Notes: a model not told the origin generated them from the sequence alone. Shown: positions 44,972-55,440, counted from the stretch's first letter. The stretch is 64,000 nucleotides of DNA from JAISST01 sp050434145 (GCF_050434145.1 NZ_JBNPVX010000011.1:3020-67019); one strand, 5' to 3'. Numbers and translations are program-made.

Positions 44972-47044
44972 CTATCTTTCTTCAATTAAATTCAAATTTC
45001 CTATAATATTAAATATATTAGATAATTTTTTTAACTGAGATAATCTATTATTTTTTATCATTTCATTTTCTACATTTACCATTACTTCTTCAAAATATTT
45101 ATTTATTATTTCTTTAGATTTTACAATCTCATTAAAATATCCTACATATTCTTTACCATCTATTAATGCTATTACCTTTTCTTCTAATGATTTTGTATAA
45201 TTCCAAAGTTCTCTTTCTATTTCTTTTTCAAAATGATTTTCAACAACTGTATCCTCAGCAAAATCTTTTGAAATATTTTCTACTCTCTTATAAACTGGTA
45301 AAAATGCTTTAAATTCATTGCTTTTTGCAAATATATCAAGAGTATTTACTCGCTCTTTATCATCCATAATATTATCACACATAAGAGATAATACAGAATT
45401 AATTACATCTTTACTATATTTCATTTCTGTAAATATATTTATTGCTCTTTGGCAAAAAAATTCTAAAACTTCAGTTAATACAGTGGCTCTATCTCTTTTT
45501 AGAACTTTAGCTTTTTCCAATGTATCTAAAGAAATGTTCACTAAATCTTTTATTGATATATTTAATTTTGAATTAAGTATAACATTTACAATTCCTAATG
45601 CTGCTCTTCTTAATGCAAAAGGATCTTTAGAACCACTTGGAATTACTCCTACACCAAAGCATCCAACTAGAGTGTCAATTCTATCTGCTATTCCTGTTAT
45701 TATTCCTTCTATAGCTCTAGGAAATTGATCTCCTTGGAATCTTGGATAATAATGTTCTTCTATCCCTTTGGCAACTTTTTCTGATTCATTGGATTTGAGT
45801 GCATATTCTGCTCCCATAAATCCTTGTAATTTGGTAAATTCTTTTTCTCCTACCATATTTGATACCAAATCAGCTTTAGCCAAATATATAGTTCTTAATA
45901 TATCATCCTTTGATTCTTCGCATGATAATTTTGATACAAGGTATTCTCCTATTTGGGTCATTCTTTCTACTTTTTCATATATTGTTCCCAAATCTTTCTG
46001 AAATACTACTGTTTTCAATCTTTCTACATTATTGGCCAATGGATTTTTTAGATCTTCTTGGTAAAAAAATCTTGCATCTGCTAATCTTGCTGATAACACT
46101 TTTTCATTTCCTTTACGCACTTCATCAGAATTTTCTATTCCATTTCTTATTACTACAAATTTTGGTAATAGTTTCCCTTTATCATCCAGTATTGGAAAAT
46201 ATCTTTGATGTACTTCCATTGATATAATCAGAACTTCTTGTGGGACATCTAAAAAGTCAGAATTAAATGTTCCAATTATAGGATAAGGATATTCTACCAG
46301 ATTAGTTACTTCATCTAATAAATCATTTTTTATAAGTACCTTTTCCTTCTCCCCTTGACATAGAGTTTCTATTGATGTTCTTATTAATTCTTTTCTTTTT
46401 TCTATATCAATAACTACATTATTTTCAATGATTTTATCAAAATATTCTTCTATTGTTCTCACTTGGAATGCATTTCCAAAAAATCTGTGTCCTTTGGTAT
46501 GATTACTACTCTTTATTCCTTCTATCTCAAATTCTACTATTTCATTATCACACAATGCCAAAATCCATTCTATAGGCCTTGCAAACTTTAAATTCTTATC
46601 TGACCATTTCATTGACTTTGGAAATGTCAATTCTAATATTAAGTTCTTTAAAATGTGTGGAAGCAACTCTTTAGTATTACTTCCAGGAATAAATTTTTTT
46701 GCACCAATATAATCACCTTTTGGTGTAGTTATTATTTCAAGATCAGATATTTCTAGCCCTTGAGATTTTGCAAATCCAAGACCAGCTTTAGATATTTCAC
46801 CATTTTCATTGTAAGCTACATTTTTAGCTGGTCCTAAGTTAAGAGAATCTAAATCATCTTGCTTTTCTGACAAGCCTTCTACATCAAGTATTAATCTTCG
46901 TGGAGTACCATATGTTCTTATTGCTATAAATTGTATTCTTTCTTCATTTAATTTTGCTGTTAAATTACTTTTTAAATCTCTAAGTGCATGCTTTAGAAAT
47001 CTTGCTGGTATTTCTTCCATACCAATTTCGAATAATAATCTCAC
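44972..47044 (-). CDS. glyS: Glycyl-tRNA synthetase beta subunit
   Basis: 690 residues, the usual size. Start is GTG 47044 with an AGGAGG Shine-Dalgarno. GlyS begins MRLLFEIGMEEIPARFLKHAL, and contains IRTYGTPRRLILDVEGLSEKQ, PKSMKWSDKNLKFARPIEWI, HQRYFPILDDKGKLLPKFV, KVLSARLADARFFYQEDLK and GIITGIADRIDTLVGCFGVG. It forms the alpha2beta2 synthetase with GlyQ, encoded 36 bases upstream. Confidence 0.96.
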   Translation of the reverse strand: MRLLFEIGMEEIPARFLKHALRDLKSNLTAKLNEERIQFIAIRTYGTPRRLILDVEGLSEKQDDLDSLNLGPAKNVAYNENGEISKAGLGFAKSQGLEISDLEIITTPKGDYIGAKKFIPGSNTKELLPHILKNLILELTFPKSMKWSDKNLKFARPIEWILALCDNEIVEFEIEGIKSSNHTKGHRFFGNAFQVRTIEEYFDKIIENNVVIDIEKRKELIRTSIETLCQGEKEKVLIKNDLLDEVTNLVEYPYPIIGTFNSDFLDVPQEVLIISMEVHQRYFPILDDKGKLLPKFVVIRNGIENSDEVRKGNEKVLSARLADARFFYQEDLKNPLANNVERLKTVVFQKDLGTIYEKVERMTQIGEYLVSKLSCEESKDDILRTIYLAKADLVSNMVGEKEFTKLQGFMGAEYALKSNESEKVAKGIEEHYYPRFQGDQFPRAIEGIITGIADRIDTLVGCFGVGVIPSGSKDPFALRRAALGIVNVILNSKLNISIKDLVNISLDTLEKAKVLKRDRATVLTEVLEFFCQRAINIFTEMKYSKDVINSVLSLMCDNIMDDKERVNTLDIFAKSNEFKAFLPVYKRVENISKDFAEDTVVENHFEKEIERELWNYTKSLEEKVIALIDGKEYVGYFNEIVKSKEIINKYFEEVMVNVENEMIKNNRLSQLKKLSNIFNIIGNLNLIEER

Positions 47045-47080
47045 TTTTGCCTCCTGACTAATTATTGGTCAATAATTCAT

Positions 47081-47959
47081 CTATTTTATAACATTTCTCA
47101 TAAGAGGATATCCTAAATCTTTTCTATTTTTTACATATACTTCTGCACAGCCTCTTGCTAAATTTCTCACTCTCAAAATGTATGCCATTCTTTCTGTAGT
47201 AGATATAGCGCCTCTAGAATCCAACATGTTAAATGTATGAGAACACTTTAATACATAATCATAAGCTGGTAATACTAATCCTGCGTCTAACGCCCTTTTA
47301 GCTTCAGCTTCATAATCATCAAACCATTTAAAATGGCTCTCCAAATCTGCTATTTCAAAAGCATATTTGGAATTTTCGTATTCAAATTGAAATCTAATAT
47401 CTCCATATTTAACTCCTGGAGCCCATTCTAACTCATATACACTTTCTTTATTTTGTATGTATAGTGCTAATCTTTCTAAGCCATAGGTCAATTCAACTGG
47501 TACTATATCAAGTTCTAATCCACCTACTTGCTGAAAATATGTAAATTGAGTAATTTCCATTCCATCAAGCCATACTTCCCATCCCAGACCCCAGGCTCCT
47601 AATGTTGGAGATTCCCAGTCATCTTCTACAAATCTGATATCATGCTTATTGGGGTCAATACCTAGTTGTCTCAAGCTTTCTATATATAATTCTTGTATGT
47701 CTATTGGTGAGGGTTTCATTATTACTTGAAATTGATGATGTTGGTAAACTCTGTTGGGATTTTCTCCATATCTTCCATCTTTAGGTCTTCTTGATGGCTC
47801 TACATAGGCTACATTCCAAGGTTCTGGTCCCAATGACATTAGAAAAGTATTCGGATTAAATGTTCCTGCACCAGTTTCTATATCATAGGGATTGCTTAGC
47901 ACACATCCTTTGGATCCCCAGTATTTTTGCAATGCAAAAATAATTTCTTGAAAAGTCAT
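47081..47959 (-). CDS. glyQ: Glycyl-tRNA synthetase alpha subunit
   Basis: 292 residues, usual length. FQEIIFALQKYWGSKGCVL, QPYDIETGAGTFNP-like NPYDIETGAGTFNPNTFL, EPSRRPKDGRYGENPNRVYQH and WEVWLDGMEITQFTYFQQVGG are the class II active-site and GlyQ-specific segments. ATG 47959 has AGGAGG. Repeat copy D lies in the 140 bases separating it from lspA on the same strand, so glyQS may be read through from lspA or from a promoter within or near the repeat. Confidence 0.96.
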   Translation of the reverse strand: MTFQEIIFALQKYWGSKGCVLSNPYDIETGAGTFNPNTFLMSLGPEPWNVAYVEPSRRPKDGRYGENPNRVYQHHQFQVIMKPSPIDIQELYIESLRQLGIDPNKHDIRFVEDDWESPTLGAWGLGWEVWLDGMEITQFTYFQQVGGLELDIVPVELTYGLERLALYIQNKESVYELEWAPGVKYGDIRFQFEYENSKYAFEIADLESHFKWFDDYEAEAKRALDAGLVLPAYDYVLKCSHTFNMLDSRGAISTTERMAYILRVRNLARGCAEVYVKNRKDLGYPLMRNVIK

Positions 47960-47987
47960 TTTTCCTCCTTATTTCTCATACTACAAT

Positions 47988-48097
47988 AGGTTGTTGCAAA
48001 ACTATTTATTATCCTGCAAATACAAGATTTTATTTATTTTTAAATTCTTCTTTTTCTCTATCCTCACTTTGCTCAGCTGTTGTTAGGGAAGAGCATA
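47988..48097. repeat. MITE-like dispersed repeat, copy D (left part, about 110 bp)
   Basis: It starts AGGTTGTTGCAAAACTATTT like copies B and C, continues with CCTGCAAATACAAG and the CTCAGCTGTTGTTAGGG block, and fades out at the lspA stop codon (48100). The right terminus is missing. Confidence 0.65.
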
Positions 48098-48099
48098 AG

Positions 48100-48570
48100 T
48101 TATTCTGTTTTATCTTTATCTTTTCTTTTTTTAGATAGAAAAATTTGGTCAATTATTATAAGAAATACTCCTATATTTATCCAAGCATCTGCAAAGTTGA
48201 ATATATATTGCCAAATCCCTCTAAAATCTATCATATCAATGACAAAGCCCCTATAAAATCTATCTATAATGTTACCTACAGCTCCTGAACCTATGAGAAG
48301 AAATCCATATTTTTCCAAATTTGTAATAGTATCTTTATGCTTATAAACATGATAAATAAGATATATAACAACAAATATTGTGATTATATTCACTATACTT
48401 AATTTCCCCTGAAATAAGCCAAAAGCTATTCCATAATTATTTATATATGTTATATGGAAAAAATCCTTGATTACTGGTATTGTTTCAAATTCATCAAATC
48501 TAGTGATGACCAAAAATTTTGTAATTTGGTCGACTAAAACTAACATAATAAAAATTGCAATATATAACAT
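48100..48570 (-). CDS. lspA: Lipoprotein signal peptidase (signal peptidase II)
   Basis: 156 residues, four membrane helices. LspA motifs: LVDQITKFLVITRFDEFETIPVI near the N-terminus, NNYGIAFGLFQG, the first catalytic Asp in GAVGNIIDRFYRGFVIDMIDF, and the second in FNFADAWINIGVFLIIID. It cleaves prolipoproteins such as TctC in this window. It lies 90 bases after ileS on the same strand, a common ileS-lspA arrangement. Confidence 0.95.
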   Translation of the reverse strand: MLYIAIFIMLVLVDQITKFLVITRFDEFETIPVIKDFFHITYINNYGIAFGLFQGKLSIVNIITIFVVIYLIYHVYKHKDTITNLEKYGFLLIGSGAVGNIIDRFYRGFVIDMIDFRGIWQYIFNFADAWINIGVFLIIIDQIFLSKKRKDKDKTE

Positions 48571-48660
48571 TATAACTCCTTATGAGGCTTGTTTCTGATA
48601 TGATTGCTCATTATATCAATATTAAATTATATCTAAATTCTATTAGAATCTACAGTTTCT

Positions 48661-51462
48661 CTATTCCAAGACTCCTTTACATCTTGGGCAAAGATTTGCA
48701 CTTGCTTCTTCATGAGATAATTCTGTAGAGTATTTCCAACATCTATGACATTTTTCACCAGCTGCATGTTCTACTTTTACATAAATATCTGTTTTTTCTT
48801 CTCCTTGCACAAATTTTTCATTATTGGAATCACATATTTCCACTTCTGATACTATAAAAGACATTTCTAACAAATCTTTATTATTATATAAAAATTCTTT
48901 TAACACTTTATCTTCAGTATATAAAGATACTTTTGCATCAAGTGAGTTTCCTATTATTTTATTTTCTCCTTGTCTTGCTTTTTCCAATGTTTTATTAACT
49001 TCTTTTCTGATTTTTATGATTTCATTCCATTTTTCTTCCAACTCGTAATTAAAGCATTCTTTATTCTCATTGTACCAACTAGTCAATAGCACAGACTCTT
49101 CTTGTTTGAAAGTATTCGGAAACTCACCCCATATTTCTTCTGCAGTAAAAGATAATACAGGTGTAATCATCTTTGTCATTGTTAATAACACTTCAAACAT
49201 TACTGTCTGAGCAGCTCTCCTTTCTACTGAATCTTTCTTTTCTGTATATAGTCTATCTTTTATTATGTCCAAATAAAAAGCTGACATATCTATACCAGCA
49301 AAATAATGAATTGCTTGGAATAAATTATAAAATTCATATTTTTCATAACTTTCTGTAACTGTTTTTTTCAATACTTCTAATTTATGCATAGCCAATTTAT
49401 CTATTTCTGTAAGTTGTTCATACGAAACTCTATCTGTATTATAATCAAAGTCATTTATGTTTCCTAAGATATATCTTGCTGTATTTCTGATTCTTCTGTA
49501 AGCTTCTGCCATTTGTTTAATTATGTTATTAGAAATTCTTACATCATCTCTATAGTCCACTGATGAACACCATAATCTCAATATGTCAGCACCAAACTCT
49601 TTTATTACTTCTTGAGGAACCACTGTATTTCCCAATGATTTTGACATTTTTCTTCCTTCACCATCCATTACAAAACCATGAGTCAATATTTTTTTGTATG
49701 GTGCATCAAAAGTCGAACCTATAGAAGTAAGAAGAGAACTTTGAAACCATCCTCTATGTTGATCAGAACCTTCTAAATACATTTCTGCTGGTCTTCTCAA
49801 ATAATCTCCTCTTGTATCTAATACAGCTCTATGAGATACACCTGAATCCAACCACACATCCATTATATTGCCATCTTTTCTGATTTTTCTATCTTTCAAA
49901 TTATATTTTGTTAATAATTCTTCACCTATTAATTCTTCTGCAGTATTCTTAAACCAGATAATTGAACCTTCTTTTTTTACTTGCTCTATTACTCTATCTA
50001 CTATCTCTTTATTGAAAATTTCTTCTCCAGAGTCTTCATCAAAAAATACAGGTATTGGTACTCCCCATGTCCTTTGTCTAGAAATACACCAATCCGGTCT
50101 TGTTTCTATCATTGAACCTATTCTATTTTTTCCCCAAGCTGGGATAAATTCCACATTATCTAGAGCTTTTAATGCTCTTTCTCTTAGATCTGATCCTTCT
50201 ACTTTGATAAACCATTGTTCTGTAGCTCTAAATACTACAGGTTTTTTCGCTCTCCAATCATGTGGATAAGAATGAACTATCTCTTTTAGTTTTAATACAT
50301 GACCAGTCTCTGTAAGATGGTTTACAATAGCTTCATTAGCTTTGTTATATCTCATTCCATGGAACATTCCTGCTTCCTCAGTTAAAAAACCTTTGTTATC
50401 CATTGGTGAAATAATTGGTAAGCCATATCTTACACCTACTACATAGTCATCTTGCCCATGACCAGGTGCTGTATGTACTGCACCAGTACCGGCATCAGCA
50501 GTGACATGAGTCCCCAATATAACAAGGCCAGTCCTATGTAAATAAGGATGTTTATAGGTAGTTTTTTCTATATCTTTTCCTAAGAACTCCTTAATTAATA
50601 CAGAATCTTTTATTTCCATCTCTTCAAATGCTTTTTCTGCTAATTCTTTTGCTAGAATCAAATGCCCTTTTTCTGTTTTGTATACTCCATATGTAAAGTC
50701 AGGGTTCAAAGATATTCCTACATTTGCTGGTAATGTCCAAGGAGTCGTTGTCCATATTACTATGTAAAGTGGTTCGTCTATTCCTAATCTATCTTGTAAA
50801 TCTTTATTTCCTTCCATTCTTACATATATAGAAGGTGATGTAACATCTGCATATTCTATTTCTGCCTCTGCTAGAGCTGTTTCTGTTGCTGGTGACCAAT
50901 AGACAGGTTTTAATCCTTTGAAGATATACCCATTGTTGTAGAGTTCGTAAAATACTTCTAATTGTTTTGCTTCATATTCAGCCTTAAGTGTCAAATACGG
51001 ATTTTCCCAATCTCCTATTACTCCAAGTCTAATAAATTGTTCTTTTTGTATTCCTACAGATTGCATAGCATAATCTCTACATTTTATGATAATATCCTCT
51101 TTTGACATTTCTTTCCCTTTAGAACCTAATTTTTCCATTACTTTAAATTCTATTGGAAGCCCATGTGTATCCCATCCTGGAACATATGGAGTATAAAAAC
51201 CACACATCCTTTTATATTTCATTATTATATCTTTCAAAATTTTATTTAGAGCATGCCCTATATGTAATTCGCCATTGGCATATGGTGGCCCATCATGTAA
51301 AATAAATGTTTCACTTCCTTTGTTTTTGCTAACACTTTGCCCATGAATATCATTCTTCGTCCAAAATTCTATAAACTTTGGTTCCTTTGTGGGTAAATTT
51401 GCTTTCATTTGAAATGAAGTCTTTGGTAAATTTAATGTACTGCTATAATCCTTTTCTTCCAT
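48661..51462 (-). CDS. ileS: Isoleucyl-tRNA synthetase
   Basis: 933 residues. The HIGH motif is in LHDGPPYANGELHIGHALNK, KMSKS in DGEGRKMSKSLGNTVVPQ. The editing domain shows IVIWTTTPWTLPANVGISL and GTGAVHTAPGHGQDDYVVG. The C-terminal zinc finger is CHRCWKYS with a second pair NLCPRCKG, as in bacterial-type IleRS. The start ATG shares one base with the stop codon of the histidine kinase upstream. No T-box leader is present because the gene is coupled to that upstream frame. Confidence 0.97.
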   Translation of the reverse strand: MEEKDYSSTLNLPKTSFQMKANLPTKEPKFIEFWTKNDIHGQSVSKNKGSETFILHDGPPYANGELHIGHALNKILKDIIMKYKRMCGFYTPYVPGWDTHGLPIEFKVMEKLGSKGKEMSKEDIIIKCRDYAMQSVGIQKEQFIRLGVIGDWENPYLTLKAEYEAKQLEVFYELYNNGYIFKGLKPVYWSPATETALAEAEIEYADVTSPSIYVRMEGNKDLQDRLGIDEPLYIVIWTTTPWTLPANVGISLNPDFTYGVYKTEKGHLILAKELAEKAFEEMEIKDSVLIKEFLGKDIEKTTYKHPYLHRTGLVILGTHVTADAGTGAVHTAPGHGQDDYVVGVRYGLPIISPMDNKGFLTEEAGMFHGMRYNKANEAIVNHLTETGHVLKLKEIVHSYPHDWRAKKPVVFRATEQWFIKVEGSDLRERALKALDNVEFIPAWGKNRIGSMIETRPDWCISRQRTWGVPIPVFFDEDSGEEIFNKEIVDRVIEQVKKEGSIIWFKNTAEELIGEELLTKYNLKDRKIRKDGNIMDVWLDSGVSHRAVLDTRGDYLRRPAEMYLEGSDQHRGWFQSSLLTSIGSTFDAPYKKILTHGFVMDGEGRKMSKSLGNTVVPQEVIKEFGADILRLWCSSVDYRDDVRISNNIIKQMAEAYRRIRNTARYILGNINDFDYNTDRVSYEQLTEIDKLAMHKLEVLKKTVTESYEKYEFYNLFQAIHYFAGIDMSAFYLDIIKDRLYTEKKDSVERRAAQTVMFEVLLTMTKMITPVLSFTAEEIWGEFPNTFKQEESVLLTSWYNENKECFNYELEEKWNEIIKIRKEVNKTLEKARQGENKIIGNSLDAKVSLYTEDKVLKEFLYNNKDLLEMSFIVSEVEICDSNNEKFVQGEEKTDIYVKVEHAAGEKCHRCWKYSTELSHEEASANLCPRCKGVLE

Positions 51463-53144
51463 TATGTTATGTCCTCCTCTTTATATAAATTCAAAGTTAT
51501 TTTTACTTCTGTACCTTCTCCCTCTGTTGAATTGATTTTTATAACTCCCATGTGATTTTTTACAATTCTCGCCACTATGGGTAAGCCTAATCCTGGAGAG
51601 TTTGTGTAACTTACAAAAGGATCAAATATATTTTTCATATGTTCTTTTAATATCCCTGTACCATTATCCTTGATGGTCAGACGTATTTTATCAATATGTT
51701 TTTCTTCTGTTACTTCTATATTTATTTTTTTATCACTATTATTTTTGTAATTGAGAGCATCTTGAGCATTTTTTATTAATTCTGATAAAAGTCTTTCTAT
51801 TTTTTTTATATCTCCATGTATTTTTCCTTTATGTTTTAAAAAAACTGAAAGAGTTATTCCATCTTTTTGCAAAGATTCATTTAACTTCCTCCCTACATTT
51901 CTTATGGGATCTTCCAATGAAAATGTTTCCAGTTCTGTTTTTGATTCTTCACTATAATCTCGTAATGCTGATACTTCTCTATCCAATCTATATAATTCTT
52001 CTTTTAACTCTGATATCCGATCTTGTAATTGATACTCTTCTATATTATATTCATCAAACTTTTCTACCATAGAAAATAATTTTTCTATAGCTATTTCACG
52101 ACGATTTAAAAATTTTTCTGAGAGTTTTTCCACAGTAAGTATTCTCTCTCTATCAATCTTTTCTGCTTCCAAATCTTTATTAGTTATTTTCATAGAAATA
52201 TTCATAAATAGCAATGTTATCAATTCTGAATCTTCTTTTGTTATCATCTTATCCCTACTAAAATAATCTACAAGTACACAACCATAATTTCGTTTTTCTG
52301 TAAATATTGGAAAAATTATAAAATTATTAATTCCCATACTTTGAAAAAGATCATTACCTAGATCATATTTATAGCCTTTATCATTATAATAAATTCCACG
52401 ACGCTCTTTTATAGAACGACGAAAGATACTATCATTTTTAAATGGGATTTTTATTAGTTTAACTAATTTTTCTAACTCTGTCACTTGAAATTGAAACCCT
52501 CTAAGATTATCAGTAGATACAATATTTTCTTGTTTTAATATACTATTTACTGAAGTTAATTCACCTACAAAAGTATCTATTTCACGACTATATCTAAAAT
52601 ACATAGCTCTACTATAACCTAAACCAATTTCTGAAGTAATCGCAGATAATATCCCTTTTACTGTTTCATTTATATCATCTTCTATATTTATTCCCATTAT
52701 TATTTTCTCTATTGTATTTAACTTGTGCAAATTTTCCTGTAAAGTCGCATTTTTTGTCTTAAGAGCTTCCTCGTTTCCTTTGATTACTGTTACCATTTTC
52801 TCAAAAGAATCAGTCAACTTTCTTATTTCACCTACTTCACTTCTATCCAAAACTAGTTCATAATTTCCTTTTGTTACTTCTTCAGAAGCATCTACAATTT
52901 TTGATATGGGTTTTAACAAATTATAAAAAACTTTCTTAGACAATAAGTTGGTAACATATATTGTTATAAATACAATTATCAATAGAATAGTAAATATTCC
53001 TACTTTTTCAGTTGTAGTCTTAGCATCCATATTTTTGAAAGTAATAATAACCATAAAGAACGTAATACATATGGTGGTAACTATAATTGCAATTACATTA
53101 TATTCTACTATTTTCTTTACTAGTGAGTCTTTTTCAATTTTCAT
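51462..53144 (-). CDS. Membrane sensor histidine-kinase-like protein lacking an obvious H-box
   Basis: 560 residues. Two N-terminal membrane helices (about 14-32 and 44-66) are followed directly by a HAMP domain (NLLKPISKIVDASEEVTKGNYELVL, then EIRKLTDSFEKM), with almost no periplasmic loop. Residues about 150-330 form a GAF-like region, then a coiled coil to about 410. The C-terminal HATPase is complete: N-box LLSELIKNAQDAL, G1 IKDNGTGI, FDPFVSYTNSPGLGLPIVARI, and the G-rich end STEGEGTEVKI. I see no HE/xxP-type phospho-acceptor histidine in the coiled-coil region where HisKA should lie. No response regulator is nearby. It overlaps ileS by one base. Confidence 0.82.
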   Translation of the reverse strand: MKIEKDSLVKKIVEYNVIAIIVTTICITFFMVIITFKNMDAKTTTEKVGIFTILLIIVFITIYVTNLLSKKVFYNLLKPISKIVDASEEVTKGNYELVLDRSEVGEIRKLTDSFEKMVTVIKGNEEALKTKNATLQENLHKLNTIEKIIMGINIEDDINETVKGILSAITSEIGLGYSRAMYFRYSREIDTFVGELTSVNSILKQENIVSTDNLRGFQFQVTELEKLVKLIKIPFKNDSIFRRSIKERRGIYYNDKGYKYDLGNDLFQSMGINNFIIFPIFTEKRNYGCVLVDYFSRDKMITKEDSELITLLFMNISMKITNKDLEAEKIDRERILTVEKLSEKFLNRREIAIEKLFSMVEKFDEYNIEEYQLQDRISELKEELYRLDREVSALRDYSEESKTELETFSLEDPIRNVGRKLNESLQKDGITLSVFLKHKGKIHGDIKKIERLLSELIKNAQDALNYKNNSDKKINIEVTEEKHIDKIRLTIKDNGTGILKEHMKNIFDPFVSYTNSPGLGLPIVARIVKNHMGVIKINSTEGEGTEVKITLNLYKEEDIT

Positions 53145-53172
53145 GGTAACCTCAACTCTAATATGCTAAAAT

Positions 53173-55341
53173 TTATTTTATTCCTTTCCTTGTCAATCCA
53201 ACTCTCTCTCTACTTTTATCTATTTCTTTTATTTTAACTTTGATAATTTGCCCTACAGCAAGAACTTTACTTGGGTCATCAATAAATTTATCTGATATTT
53301 CTGATATGTGTATTAATGCATCATTATGCAATCCTATATCTATAAAAGCACCAAATTTCACCACATTTCTCACTGTTCCTTGTAGTTCCATTCCTATTTC
53401 TAAATTATCTATATCCAAAATATCAGATTTCAACATAGGTTTTTCAAAACTATCTCTTGGATCTCTTCTGTCTCTTATCAAGGCTTGATAAATATCTTTT
53501 ACTGTTTCTATCCCATAATTATTTTCTGTTGCAAATTTTGTATAATCAAAATTATGCAATTTTTCTCTTGCTTCTTTTAGATTAGAACCATAATCCTTTA
53601 ACGAAAAATTTATTTTATCCAAAATTTCTTTAGCAATATGATATGATTCTGGGTGAATTATTGTATTATCAAATACATTCTCACCATCAGGTATTACTAA
53701 AAAACCAGCCATTTGCTCATAGGCCTTAGCCCCTAGACCTTTTACCTTTAACAATTCTTTTCTATCTTTAAAATTTCCATTCTCTTTCCGATGATCGACT
53801 ATACTTTTAGCTACATTTTTCTTTATTCCAGATATATGCGATAACAAAGCCCATGATGCTGTATTTAAATTAGCTCCTACATTATTTACCACACTTGCAA
53901 TAACAGAATCCAATGATTCATCCAGACGTTTTTGATTGACATCATGTTGGTACATACCAACACCTATTGACTTTGGATCTATTTTTACTAATTCTGCCAT
54001 AGGATCTTGTATCCTTCTCCCTATGGAAATCGCTCCTCTTACTGTTACATCTAAATCTGGAAATTCTTCTGCAGCTATTTTAGAAGCTGAATATACCGAC
54101 GCTCCTGCTTCATTTACAATCAAATATTTTGTTTCCAATTTATTTTCTTTAATTACACTAGCGACAAAGCTTTCTGTCTCTCTTGATGCTGTACCATTCC
54201 CTATTACAATAACATCTATATCATATTTTTTTATGTAATCTAACATCTTTTTTCTTGATGTTTCCAATTGCTTTGGTGAATGCATTTCTCCGACCAAGAA
54301 AAATACATCATTTTCTTTATAAAATCCATTTTTATCTATTATAGCAACCTTACAACCTGTCCTATATCCAGGATCTAAGGCTAATATTGCCTTTTCATTA
54401 AGTGGAGATTGCATAAGTAGATTTTTCAAATTTTCTTTGAATACTTCAATAGATTCTAATTCTGCTTTGTCAGTCAATATATTACGGACTTCTCGCTCTA
54501 TTGATGGAAGTATTAACCTATCCAGAGAATCCTCAATTATCTGCAAATATGTATCTCTTAGAGAGGCGTTAGGAAAGTCTCTTAAAATAATAGATTTTAC
54601 TTTTTCTCTAGTTTCATCATCCAACGCTACTGATACATTCAATACATCTTCGTTTTCTCCACGGTTTACTGCAAGTATTCTATGAGATGGAATTTTTGCA
54701 ACTGGCTCTATATATTCATAATAATCAGCATAGACTTTCTTATTATCCAATTCTTTAGCTTTTTTAGTTTCTTTAGTAGAAAGAATCCCATTCTTCAAAG
54801 TCATTTCTCTTATTTTTTCACGATATTTTGCTTCCTCTGAAATATTTTGAGCTATTATTAGTTTTGCCCCTTCTACTGCATCTTCTTTGGTAGGAACTTC
54901 CTCTGTAATATATTTTTCTGCTTCTTCTATAACCTTCTCTAGACTTGGCAGTAGCATCATTGCAACAGATAATGGTTCTAGTCCTCTTTCTATTGCCACA
55001 TCAGCTTTTGTCTTTCTTTTTTTTCTATATGGAAAGTAAATATCTTCAACTTCTTGGAGTTTTTTAGCTGCCATTATGCTCTTAGTAAGTTCCTCTGTTA
55101 ATTTTCCTTGTTCTTCAATTGACTTAATGACTTCTTCTTTTCTTTTTTCTACATTTCTCATGTAGCTCACAGTATCTAGTATCTTTCCAATCTCAACTTC
55201 ATCCAGATTGCCAGTCACTTCTTTTCTATATCTGGCTATAAATGGAACTGTAGCTCCTTCATCCAATAGTGCCATTGTACTCGCTACTTGTGATTCTTTT
55301 ACTCCAAGTTCTTTTGAAACAACATTAAATATATTCTCCAT
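53173..55341 (-). CDS. tex: Tex family RNA-binding/transcription accessory protein
   Basis: 722 residues, usual length. Tex hallmarks: VPFIARYRKEVTGNLDEV in the N-terminal helical region, EDIYFPYRKKRKTKADVA, the YqgF-like nuclease fold (ILALDPGYRTGCKVAIID), GNGTASRETESFV, NEAGASVYSASKIAAEEFPDLDVTVRGAISI-type segment, the HhH part (HISGIKKNVAKSIVDHRKENG), and a C-terminal S1 domain (LQGTVRNVVKFGAFIDIGLHNDALIHISEIS). It binds nucleic acid and affects transcription; the detailed role is unsettled. ATG 55341 has AAGGAG. Confidence 0.94.
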   Translation of the reverse strand: MENIFNVVSKELGVKESQVASTMALLDEGATVPFIARYRKEVTGNLDEVEIGKILDTVSYMRNVEKRKEEVIKSIEEQGKLTEELTKSIMAAKKLQEVEDIYFPYRKKRKTKADVAIERGLEPLSVAMMLLPSLEKVIEEAEKYITEEVPTKEDAVEGAKLIIAQNISEEAKYREKIREMTLKNGILSTKETKKAKELDNKKVYADYYEYIEPVAKIPSHRILAVNRGENEDVLNVSVALDDETREKVKSIILRDFPNASLRDTYLQIIEDSLDRLILPSIEREVRNILTDKAELESIEVFKENLKNLLMQSPLNEKAILALDPGYRTGCKVAIIDKNGFYKENDVFFLVGEMHSPKQLETSRKKMLDYIKKYDIDVIVIGNGTASRETESFVASVIKENKLETKYLIVNEAGASVYSASKIAAEEFPDLDVTVRGAISIGRRIQDPMAELVKIDPKSIGVGMYQHDVNQKRLDESLDSVIASVVNNVGANLNTASWALLSHISGIKKNVAKSIVDHRKENGNFKDRKELLKVKGLGAKAYEQMAGFLVIPDGENVFDNTIIHPESYHIAKEILDKINFSLKDYGSNLKEAREKLHNFDYTKFATENNYGIETVKDIYQALIRDRRDPRDSFEKPMLKSDILDIDNLEIGMELQGTVRNVVKFGAFIDIGLHNDALIHISEISDKFIDDPSKVLAVGQIIKVKIKEIDKSRERVGLTRKGIK

Positions 55342-55440
55342 ATTTCTCCTTAAATATAAAACTTTTTAATTAATTACAAAATTTCATACAAATATTAACC
55401 TATCTATTATATCAAAATTTTATTCCTTTGTCCAATATTA

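Noticed and set aside
47960..48099. Possible T-box leader upstream of glyQ
   Set aside because: The region is occupied by a repeat fragment; no T-box specifier stem, antiterminator bulge or following terminator is visible.
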